This document shows, in pieces, positions 1 through 6,074 of a stretch of 7,043 bases of DNA (the first letter of the stretch is position 1; every line of letters starts with the position of its first letter). Origin of the DNA: an uncultured Hymenobacter sp. (GTDB taxonomy: Bacteria; Bacteroidota; Bacteroidia; Cytophagales; Hymenobacteraceae); the NCBI GenBank assembly GCA_937871705.1, contig CALMOO010000861.1, positions 1 through 7,043 of the forward strand. Reading direction: 5' to 3'. A model generated the notes under the pieces. That model was not told the origin of the DNA. It ran no database searches and saw only the letters and a list, made by a program, of their open reading frames with translations. Both the position numbers and the translations under genes were made by a program.

Positions 1-2
1 GT

Positions 3-125
3 CACTTGGGGGTGCACCTGCGCCACTTCAGCTTCGACTGCCGCCAGCTGCTGGGCAAGGCGGATTCTATCATCGAGGTGAATATCCTAGAAAACCCGCT
101 CTACACCGTGGCGGAGCCAATGTGA
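3..125 (+). CDS. 3' end of an unrecognised protein (partial, 5' end outside window)
   Basis: The frame starting at base 3 is open from the window edge to a TGA at 123-125 and gives 40 residues, beginning HLGVHLRHFSFDC and ending NPLYTVAEPM. It reads like ordinary globular protein, with charged and hydrophobic residues alternating and no low complexity. The other two plus frames give poor Arg/Ser/Pro-rich translations, so this frame is the best candidate. I do not recognise the family and assign no function. It is followed within about 65 bp by a truncated IS110-family transposase on the opposite strand, so the last residues could be altered by that insertion. The main doubt is its short visible length. 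Confidence 0.45.
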   Translation, partial: HLGVHLRHFSFDCRQLLGKADSIIEVNILENPLYTVAEPM

Positions 126-162
126 TGTACTAGCCAGCCCCGGTTCCCACTTCAGCGTTGCC

Positions 163-184
163 CCGGCCTGTTCGCAAGGCCCGG
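163..184. other. Imperfect GC-rich hairpin between the partial gene and the IS110 remnant
   Basis: CCGGCCT at 163-169 pairs with AGGCCCGG at 177-184 if one C bulges out, leaving a 7-base loop. There is no T-tract on either side. It lies between the stop codon of the plus-strand partial gene and the stop codon of the IS110 transposase fragment. It may be a terminator shared by these converging genes or a structure at the end of the IS. The sequence does not decide between them. Confidence 0.25.
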
Positions 185-189
185 AACAT

Positions 190-495
190 TTACTGTTGGG
201 CTGGATGATACTGCGGCTGATAGGGACGGTCGTTTTTCCAAAGCGAATAACAAAGCAATACTAGTTTCCGCATGATAGTAATCACGCCGGGCTTGCCGCT
301 GGGCTGACGGGCACGCAACCGGGCATAAAAGGCTGTCTGCTGTGGATTGTAGCGCAAACTGCTCAAGGCCGGCAAGTAGAGTGCCGTGCGTAAATGCACG
401 TTACCCCGACGTGAAATGCGCGTGGCTCCGGCCGCGAGTCCACTTTGGCGCTGGACCACATCTAACCCGGCGTAGGAAGCCAGTTGGCGCTTTTG
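190..495 (-). pseudogene. IS110-family transposase, C-terminal remnant (truncated at its 5' end)
   Basis: Read on the minus strand, the open frame runs from just after a stop at 496-498 to TAA at 190-192, giving 101 residues. It begins QKRQLASYAGLDVVQRQSG, then TRISRRGNVHLRTALY, then MRKLVLLCYSLWKND. These match the C-terminal Transposase_20 (PF02371) part of IS110/IS1111-family DEDD recombinases: a QLASYAGLD-x-SG stretch, an ISxRGNxxLR motif, and the closing MRKLL/LLY/LKN helix. A full-length member is over 300 residues, so the N-terminal RuvC-like DEDD domain and about two thirds of the protein are missing. A GTG at 457-459 could be called as a start, but it sits inside the conserved motif and the recognisable family sequence begins upstream of it. 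IS110 elements usually lack terminal inverted repeats, so the exact element ends cannot be placed. The remnant cannot transpose by itself. Confidence 0.85.
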
Positions 496-731
496 TTAGT
501 TATCATAACCAAGTCACCCAACTAAGCACTGACTGCTGGCCACACCGAAGCACGGCTAACCTGAAAACGGCCGTAGGCTGGAAGGTAAGAGTATGGCTCA
601 ACTTCCTCTCGAAGCTGGGGCTATGTGGGTACTTGCTGACCAGTTATAAAGCAATAACAATGGTGAATATGCGGCTAGCATGGAAGCCTGTTGACTGGTT
701 GAGTTCGATTTTTAACATTTATCGTACCTAA
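496..731 (+). pseudogene. 3' fragment of an unrecognised gene, probably cut off by the IS110 remnant
   Basis: Downstream of the transposase breakpoint the plus strand keeps an open frame to TAA at 729-731. From about residue STDCWPHRSTANLKTAVGW onward it reads like real protein. It has one moderately hydrophobic segment (VWLNFLSKLGLCGYLLTSY) and a tryptophan-bearing basic tail ending LAWKPVDWLSSIFNIYRT. The same frame extends left to an ATG at 342, but that part is antisense to well-conserved transposase codons and is not believable as coding. The true start is therefore missing. A stable hairpin begins 7 bp after the stop, as expected at a gene end. I do not recognise the family. Alternative: it could be the tail of another transposase, or a chance open frame. 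Confidence 0.35.
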
Positions 732-738
732 ACTCCTT

Positions 739-774
739 TTCAAAACCCCCACCAGAAGAGGCGAGGGTTTTGAA
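739..774. terminator. Candidate bidirectional intrinsic terminator
   Basis: TTCAAAACCC at 739-748 pairs perfectly with GGGTTTTGAA at 765-774, giving a 10-bp stem with a 16-base loop. The T-run lies inside the outer part of each arm, so transcripts from either direction end the hairpin with GGGUUUUGAA; there is no separate long U-tract. It lies 7 bp after the plus-strand stop at 731 and about 185 bp beyond the stop of the minus-strand immunity gene, so it could serve both converging transcripts. Confidence 0.55.
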
Positions 775-958
775 CGTTTAGTAATTTGATAATAAAAGCA
801 ATCTTAGCTTAACAGGTGCTTGATTAATAAATATTAAATATAATGTATATAGTTAAACTAATTTGATTTTACTATTTGAGAGTCGTTCCAAAATTATTAG
901 AACAATATTAAAAAATTTAATCTGTGTAGAGTGTGCGAGTTACGAACAAATAGAATGA
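775..958. other. AT-rich intergenic gap, no gene seen
   Basis: This stretch separates the hairpin from the stop codon of the immunity gene. It is very AT-rich: 43 G/C in 180 bases for 781-960, counted by hand. I see no convincing coding frame. The only symmetry noticed is a short palindrome at 850-860, too weak to call. It presumably forms the 3' untranslated end of the toxin operon and may be a scar of cassette exchange. Confidence 0.5.
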
Positions 959-1387
959 CTACTTATTGACAATTTTCTTAAATATTGTGTCATATAAAGA
1001 CCTATCTGGTAATGAATTAATAAAATATTCCTTTCTATCAGTTAAGTCAAGCAAGTAGTAATTCATATTTACAATAAAATCATGCTTTTGTCCTGAAATT
1101 AAAAAAACAGTAAAGAATAAGTCTTGCCCGATTTTGCTTTGATGATGCTTTTTAACTTTAGCGGTAGATAGCATATTACTCAAGGCTGCATAATCAGAAT
1201 TATTGAGGGTACATTGTCGCAAAGCGCACGATTTATTTAATTTGGTGAAATTTGAAAGTGCAGAATTCGTGCTAAAACCATGAGTGGTTTGACATTCAAA
1301 AATTGAAACTTCCGAAACATTAATGGGAATCTCATTTTGAAAAACAGATACTAAGTGAAGTAGTGATTTAAGAATTAGAGTTTTCAT
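959..1387 (-). CDS. Putative immunity protein for the Rhs C-terminal toxin
   Basis: This 142-residue protein starts at ATG 1385-1387, which overlaps the Rhs TGA (shared ATGA at 1384-1387), and ends at TAG 959-961. The start is firm: the same frame upstream contains no other ATG/GTG/TTG before a stop at 1451-1453. An A-rich stretch (AGAGAATTAAA) precedes the ATG, with no classical Shine-Dalgarno. Visible features are a short N-terminal hydrophobic stretch broken by K7 and H11, four Cys (32, 54, 59 and one pair partner uncertain; C32, C54 and C59 are clear), a basic patch KVKKHHQSKIGQ at 77-88, then alternating hydrophobic strands through FIVNMNYYLLDLT, and a Lys-rich end. I recognise no named family. 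The role is inferred from position: small genes directly after, and coupled to, a polymorphic toxin tip are usually cognate immunity genes. It would bind and block the C-terminal domain. Whether it acts in the cytoplasm or envelope is unclear, because the N-terminus is a poor signal peptide and lacks a lipobox. Confidence 0.75.
   Translation of the reverse strand: MKTLILKSLLHLVSVFQNEIPINVSEVSIFECQTTHGFSTNSALSNFTKLNKSCALRQCTLNNSDYAALSNMLSTAKVKKHHQSKIGQDLFFTVFLISGQKHDFIVNMNYYLLDLTDRKEYFINSLPDRSLYDTIFKKIVNK
1384..1387 (-). other. ATGA stop-start overlap coupling toxin and immunity genes
   Basis: On the minus strand the four bases ATGA contain both the start codon of the 142-residue gene and the TGA stop of the Rhs gene. 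Such overlaps usually allow translational re-initiation, which would tie immunity production to toxin production. Confidence 0.85.
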
Positions 1388-4300
1388 TTTAATTCTCTGG
1401 TAAAGTAAGATAAAACGCCTGGTCTGAATCCTGCTGCTCTTAAGTACACCTCAGCGTATAGCAAGTATGGATGTATACCAACGACCATAACCCCACCAGT
1501 TCTAAGTGCTGATGCAGCTTTGGTGACACAGCTGCTGAAAGGTACATTATAGATGCCTGGACTCGCATTCAGCCTATTAGCATAATTACGGATAGCATTA
1601 ATATTTACGCCAGGAACGTTAATTGGGCTTAATGAATTTCCTTCAATCTCTTGTTGTATGGTTTCACCTTTAAGCCAAGAATTTGTTCCTGAATTCCATT
1701 TCTTACCGAGTCCATATATTTTATAATTTCCTTGATGTGGGGTTGCGGGGCCAAAGTCAATTGTTGGTTTGCCATCTACCACTACTTGAGCATGGCCTAT
1801 TGGGTCAAAGCCCTCAGAATTATCCATTTCAGTTTGCAGCTGTGCGTTACCGGGATGTAAACCAGTAAAAGCATCTGATATATTTGACAAGGCACCTAAG
1901 CCATAACCTATGTCCTCTAGTAAAGAATTATTCTTTTTTCCAATGTAGCCCCACTCCTGCTGTTGAAAATCATAAGAAGCAACTCCTAAACCGATAGAAA
2001 CCCCAGTCATCCCACCGCTTAGCATGTTCATTCCGAAGCTGCTGGTAAAGGAACCCGTGAAAATGCCTGCTGTTTGAGCAAGAGGTATGCCCGAGGAAGC
2101 CACACCATTTGCAAGTCCACCTGACAGCCCTCCAATCAACGCGCCACCTACTACATACCCAGCCATTGCCCATCCATTTGCACCCGCAGCTTTACCTACT
2201 TGGTGACCTAGATATGCCCCAATAGCCGCCCCAATTAGAATAGGGATAAATATAAATTTGCCATCCGGGTCAGTGTACATGACCGGATTGTTGCCCATAC
2301 CCACGTAAGGAGACGAAAACTGATTAGCTGGGTCAGGAGTATGCCAACGTCCGAGTTGCGCATCGTAATAGCGAGCGCCGTGGTCAATCCACTCTAGGCC
2401 GGCTACATCAATACGGTCCTGATTGCCGTACTGCTGTTTACAGTCCGGTGCCCCAGCAACTTCGATATCTACCAGATTCTGTCCCCACGGGTCGTAGTGA
2501 TTCTCCTGCACAATCAACTCCGTGGTTGATGTACGTAGGGCCGCATCATCAAACCATACGTCTTCATCACTCCCATTTTGTACAGAAACCAGGACATAGC
2601 CATCCTGCTTCGCTTTGAGGCCCACGGCTAGTTTCTGCCATGAGTTAGCTGCATCGCGGTCCAGGTACTTTACTTCTGAAGCTACAAGAGTACTATCCTT
2701 ATCATAGAAATCGTATTTAACGCTGGCTCGTGGTACTTCTGCTCGGCGCTGAAAAAGCTGAGGGATAGCTGTCCAAACTAAAGTGAAGCCAGCAGAGAGT
2801 CTTGGTAAAAATCCTTTAGTGCGCGAGCTTACATTATCGTTGAGTGTGGGAGTGTTATTGGCCGTCGTTGCTAATGGTATGATTACCGGCCATATTGCTC
2901 CTTTTTTAGTGTCATCGTAGCGGCCATAGACTTCGAAGTAAATGCTATCGCCAGAGTGTACCTGCATAGAAGTACTAGGGCCGAACATTCGTTGGCTTTG
3001 ACCAGCATTAAGTCGTGCCGCATAGCTACCCGTGCGAGAGTGGTCTGGGTCGAGTTGCCGCGTAGCGGCCAGGTTGTCGAACTTCTCTTCCTCCTTAGGT
3101 GCGTTGACAGACTCCATTGTAGCTGTAGCGTTCTGGAGTGGGGTCTGGCCTTCATCGCGGAAGGCTATGCGCAGGTTTCCTAAATGGTCGCGAATGTGGA
3201 ATTCCTGCATCCAATGCGGGGTCGTATTATCTGCAGTGGTTCCATAGAGTGCCCGACCGACCGGTGTCGTTACGGACAGTGCAGGGCCGGAAGCTGTCGT
3301 GTATACAAACCCATTAACGTAGGTATCAGTAGTGATTGCCCCATTCCTATTGATAGAGTAGCCCAACTTCTCGCCACTTGCTGAATAAATAGAGGAAATG
3401 GTTTGAAAGTAACCAACACCAATGGAGCTAGGCAAGTCTAGTTCGTTATAGATTATGTTTAAGTTTTTGTTTAAATCTTTAATCAGGTTACCGTTATCAT
3501 CATAGGCGTAGTCCGCTCCTGCCGCCGTGCCGTCTTCGAAATCATTAGGTGCTGAGGTATACCCAGCTAGGTCGGCCACCGATTGTAATTGATTGCCGCC
3601 AGCACTGCCATAATCATAGCGCAACTGGTCTAGTGGACCAAATATAGCTTGTCCACCTGCTGCATTGGAGCGGTGCCCGACCCGATTCATCTGGCGAATG
3701 TTTCCGTTCAAATCATACTGAATGTCGCTAACACTGAAACGCCCAATACCACTAGCACTCCCATTGATACTAATATCATCTTTTTCATCGACCCAACCTG
3801 CACCCCAGGCAGCATACTTTGCATTTATTAGGCGATTGGCATTGTCGTACTGGTAGGCAAAGCTGCGCAACTTATTGTCACGACGACTTTTCCATAAACT
3901 CTCGGAAATATTACCATTATAAAGTGCTGATGTAGAACCTGTTTGAAGGTCAGTGTCGTATTTTAACTCCATGCCAAATAAGTCTGGCTCCGCATCTAAA
4001 TCGTCGTTGGTGGCTACTCCATCCAGTAAATCTCGATTATTGAGGTGACTAAGTTGGCCCTTGAGATTATATCGGTAATCGACAGACTGAAAATATTTTC
4101 CGTTGCCAGGATTAATACCTAGCTTATCATCGACGAGTTGACTTAACTCATTATACTCTTTTTTAGAAAGAAGTATTTCCCCGGTTCCATCTTTCTTGTC
4201 AAACCAGGCAAATAGCTCGTTTGGAGCATCGTTGTCATAATAAGTATAACGATACCGTATAGTGTGAGTTGGGCCACTTGCCGTAATATTATGGGCAGTG

Positions 4301-6057
4301 TAAGTTTTAATTATTTTCCCAGAGAAATCGTATTCAGTTGTTACTCTGTCAACATTGCCTAACTGATTTGTTTCCTTGGTTTGAATAATTCGTCCTTTAT
4401 CATCGTAGTACGAGACAGCAGTCAACCAGTTATTTGAGCCAAGAGTGCGCGTTTGGCTAATAGTGGGAAACCCATTTGTCAAGATAGAAGCTTGACTCGG
4501 ACTCGCTAAATCAGTAGATGCTTCCTGCTGATAACTTAGAGTTGGCTGAGTGCTCGTTATAAAATTATAATCATCAAGATAGTTTACTGTGCGCAGGTCA
4601 TTCCCCGTTGCACTGGTAGGCCATGATTTGTTCAGGGTATAGCCAATACGTACAGGTCCAGTAGTATTATCAGCTTGGCTTTCGTACCGGATAATAGAAC
4701 CAGAAGCTACGGCACTTTCAATATCGGCAGTCAGCTGTGTCTGAGTGCGGGTACTACTAATTTGTCCAGTTATAATAGGTCTATTAAGTTCGTCATACTT
4801 GGTAAATGTCCATGTACCTTGCTTGCGCTGATTACCATTCTGAGTAGCTACTAAACGGTCCCAGCGGTCATATACCATATACTCCCAAGCTTTTCCTGGT
4901 ACCTTCTTACTAATCTGTCTGCCACGTTGGTCAAAATTGAATAAGTAAGCCCAACGTGCTATGAAATCACTGTTAAGCAGTCCGCCAGAATTCACAATTC
5001 TTTTTACACCTTCGGGCGACATTATCATTGTCACCCGGCCTAATTGGTCAAAAGCATATGCTGTGGTTAGGTATACCCCCGGACTTACCAATACTTCCTT
5101 GGCAACTAATTGTCCAAGCATGTTTGTATACTTCCAGCTTAACTTGCCGTCTTCATCCATCAGCTGAGTTATGGTGATGGAGCGAGCAGGAGCGATGCGT
5201 TGCGTTGCGGTTCCGATTACTCCTTCCGCTCCTGGTGTATACGTCCACAAGGCCACTTCGCCACCGCCTACCGTGCGGGTATAAGTGCGTTTCGTGTGCC
5301 CCTGAAAGGTGGAGTTACCGTTACCATCCTTTAGAATCTGCCCAGAGGTGCCAGGCGTACCTTGTTCTATAACGCTGCCGTCAGGAGTATCTTCAAAAAC
5401 TGATTCACTATAAGTTAAGCCGCCTGTCTCGCGAGCTACTTTGCCCGGCCCCGAATTGGAATAAAAGGCTTGTTGACTAGCTAGTGCGTTGCTTTTAAAT
5501 AAGCCGTCAGTACCGCTGGTATAAGGGAGGTACTGACGTGGCTGCTGCCCAGCGGCAGAGTATTCATACAATTGAATTACGTCAGCGTTGCTAGCACTAG
5601 CTTTAACCTCTACTTGCTGAATGGGTCGTAGCAATCCGTCAGTATAAGTTATGGTGCGCTTCTTCTTGGTTTGAGCGAGGTCCACATCGTTCTCTGTCAG
5701 AACGCCTTCCTTTAGCACAACGTCTTCTTGGTTGTAATTCTGGTCGGGGCTCCCGGCTCCCTGGCGTACGGTAACGCGGACCGCAGTGGAGACAGTAGCT
5801 GAGCCACCGTTACTGACCTGCACCCGATAGTAGCCCGGTGTAGTGACTACAAGACTTGGTTGAGTACCTGTTATGTCTGCATTGTTGCGCGTCCATTGGT
5901 AGGAACTATATCCACCTGGTCCTGACAAGGTAACGGATCCGTTGGGGGCGAGCGCTAAGGGACCACTAGCCGTAATAGTAACCTGAGCCTGGCAAGGAGG
6001 AATTACCCCAATACACAGGCAGCTGACGAATAGCAGAAGAAGTAAAATGGATTTCAT
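1384..6057 (-). CDS. Secreted Rhs-family polymorphic toxin (DUF6443 / YD repeats / variable toxin tip)
   Basis: This 1557-residue protein is complete. Residues 1-24 form a Sec signal peptide (K3, then a Leu-rich core, likely cleaved after CQA), which fixes the ATG start; there is no convincing lipobox and no Shine-Dalgarno. Residues about 27-98 are an Ig-like domain (YQWTRNN, then PGYYRVQVSNGG). Residues about 105-236 match the DUF6443 N-terminal region of Bacteroidota Rhs proteins (SPDQNY, YTDGLLRPIQ, QYLPYT, VIEQGTPG). YD/Rhs repeats run from about 335 (FDQLGR) to 880, including YDDKGR, YDNANR and YDDNGN. HIRDHLGNLR (954-963) opens the conserved core. A roughly 200-residue insert follows, then DPWGQN (from 1189), ARYYDAQLGRW (1228-1238) and DPDG (1263-1266). 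The last 291 residues are the variable toxic tip. Known Rhs proteins build a beta-cocoon around the tip; this one probably does the same at the cell surface. No VgrG, PAAR or T9SS C-terminal signal is seen, so the release route is unknown. It lies 17 bp after the upstream gene and overlaps the immunity gene. Confidence 0.9.
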   Translation of the reverse strand: MKSILLLLLFVSCLCIGVIPPCQAQVTITASGPLALAPNGSVTLSGPGGYSSYQWTRNNADITGTQPSLVVTTPGYYRVQVSNGGSATVSTAVRVTVRQGAGSPDQNYNQEDVVLKEGVLTENDVDLAQTKKKRTITYTDGLLRPIQQVEVKASASNADVIQLYEYSAAGQQPRQYLPYTSGTDGLFKSNALASQQAFYSNSGPGKVARETGGLTYSESVFEDTPDGSVIEQGTPGTSGQILKDGNGNSTFQGHTKRTYTRTVGGGEVALWTYTPGAEGVIGTATQRIAPARSITITQLMDEDGKLSWKYTNMLGQLVAKEVLVSPGVYLTTAYAFDQLGRVTMIMSPEGVKRIVNSGGLLNSDFIARWAYLFNFDQRGRQISKKVPGKAWEYMVYDRWDRLVATQNGNQRKQGTWTFTKYDELNRPIITGQISSTRTQTQLTADIESAVASGSIIRYESQADNTTGPVRIGYTLNKSWPTSATGNDLRTVNYLDDYNFITSTQPTLSYQQEASTDLASPSQASILTNGFPTISQTRTLGSNNWLTAVSYYDDKGRIIQTKETNQLGNVDRVTTEYDFSGKIIKTYTAHNITASGPTHTIRYRYTYYDNDAPNELFAWFDKKDGTGEILLSKKEYNELSQLVDDKLGINPGNGKYFQSVDYRYNLKGQLSHLNNRDLLDGVATNDDLDAEPDLFGMELKYDTDLQTGSTSALYNGNISESLWKSRRDNKLRSFAYQYDNANRLINAKYAAWGAGWVDEKDDISINGSASGIGRFSVSDIQYDLNGNIRQMNRVGHRSNAAGGQAIFGPLDQLRYDYGSAGGNQLQSVADLAGYTSAPNDFEDGTAAGADYAYDDNGNLIKDLNKNLNIIYNELDLPSSIGVGYFQTISSIYSASGEKLGYSINRNGAITTDTYVNGFVYTTASGPALSVTTPVGRALYGTTADNTTPHWMQEFHIRDHLGNLRIAFRDEGQTPLQNATATMESVNAPKEEEKFDNLAATRQLDPDHSRTGSYAARLNAGQSQRMFGPSTSMQVHSGDSIYFEVYGRYDDTKKGAIWPVIIPLATTANNTPTLNDNVSSRTKGFLPRLSAGFTLVWTAIPQLFQRRAEVPRASVKYDFYDKDSTLVASEVKYLDRDAANSWQKLAVGLKAKQDGYVLVSVQNGSDEDVWFDDAALRTSTTELIVQENHYDPWGQNLVDIEVAGAPDCKQQYGNQDRIDVAGLEWIDHGARYYDAQLGRWHTPDPANQFSSPYVGMGNNPVMYTDPDGKFIFIPILIGAAIGAYLGHQVGKAAGANGWAMAGYVVGGALIGGLSGGLANGVASSGIPLAQTAGIFTGSFTSSFGMNMLSGGMTGVSIGLGVASYDFQQQEWGYIGKKNNSLLEDIGYGLGALSNISDAFTGLHPGNAQLQTEMDNSEGFDPIGHAQVVVDGKPTIDFGPATPHQGNYKIYGLGKKWNSGTNSWLKGETIQQEIEGNSLSPINVPGVNINAIRNYANRLNASPGIYNVPFSSCVTKAASALRTGGVMVVGIHPYLLYAEVYLRAAGFRPGVLSYFTRELK
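1387..2259 (-). other. Variable C-terminal tip of the Rhs protein: hydrophobic linker plus putative permuted papain-like domain
   Basis: These are residues 1267-1557, after DPDG. Residues about 1267-1360 are Gly/Ala-rich and hydrophobic, starting FIFIPILIGAAIGAYLG, with several GxxxG-like spacings; this is common in Rhs tips and may aid membrane passage. Next comes LLEDIGYGLGALSNISD (1379-1395). The presumed catalytic part has IGHAQVVVDG with H1422, IDFGP at 1433-1437, then FSSCVTKAASAL with C1510, and GIHPYLL with H1529. A His before a Cys at the start of a helix is the order seen in circularly permuted NlpC/P60 (LRAT/YaeF-like) papain folds. Such enzymes cleave or transfer acyl/amide bonds; the substrate here is unknown. 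I recall similar tips ending in an HPYLL motif as recurrent in Bacteroidota Rhs proteins, but could not check. The enzyme class is an inference from motif order only. Confidence 0.55.
2518..3135 (-). other. Putative jelly-roll (carbohydrate-binding-like) insert inside the Rhs core
   Basis: Residues about 975-1180 separate the DHLGN motif from the DPWG motif, which usually lie much closer together in Rhs cores. The insert reads as a beta-sandwich: TGSYAARLNAGQSQRMFGP, then SGDSIYFEVYGRYDD, then VKYDFYDKDSTLV, SWQKLAVGLKAKQDGYVLV, and VWFDDAAL. That succession (a gained ligand-facing loop, a 'need for force' strand, and a terminal V-x-FDD strand) resembles galactose-binding/CBM-type jelly rolls found in Bacteroidota surface proteins. 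It could anchor or orient the Rhs shell on a glycan. This is inference from strand pattern; boundaries are approximate. Confidence 0.45.
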
Positions 6058-6074
6058 GAAGAGGTAGCTATAAG

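Noticed and set aside
23..156. CCACTTCAGC present at 23-32 and 147-156, a possible duplication
   Set aside because: It is only ten bases, the flanks do not match, and the copies do not bracket the IS110 remnant, so it is not a target-site duplication.
342..731. A 129-codon plus-strand frame taken as one complete gene from ATG 342
   Set aside because: Its first half is antisense to well-conserved IS110 transposase codons. Only the part after about 496 was kept, as a possible gene fragment.
850..860. TAGTTAAACTA palindrome in the AT-rich gap
   Set aside because: It is short, lies in very AT-rich sequence where such palindromes are common, and has no partner repeat or position suggesting an operator.
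1970..2173. Minus-strand 67-codon frame inside the Rhs tip
   Set aside because: It is an out-of-frame shadow of the Gly-rich segment, with Trp/Cys/Arg-rich composition and no independent evidence.
2956..3384. Several plus-strand frames antisense to the Rhs gene
   Set aside because: They overlap a strongly supported Rhs reading frame on the other strand and show no recognisable domains.
5984..6057. Lipoprotein signal at the Rhs N-terminus
   Set aside because: The cysteines at 13, 15 and 22 do not sit in a good lipobox (FVSC and IPPC contexts). An ordinary Sec signal peptide cleaved after CQA fits better.
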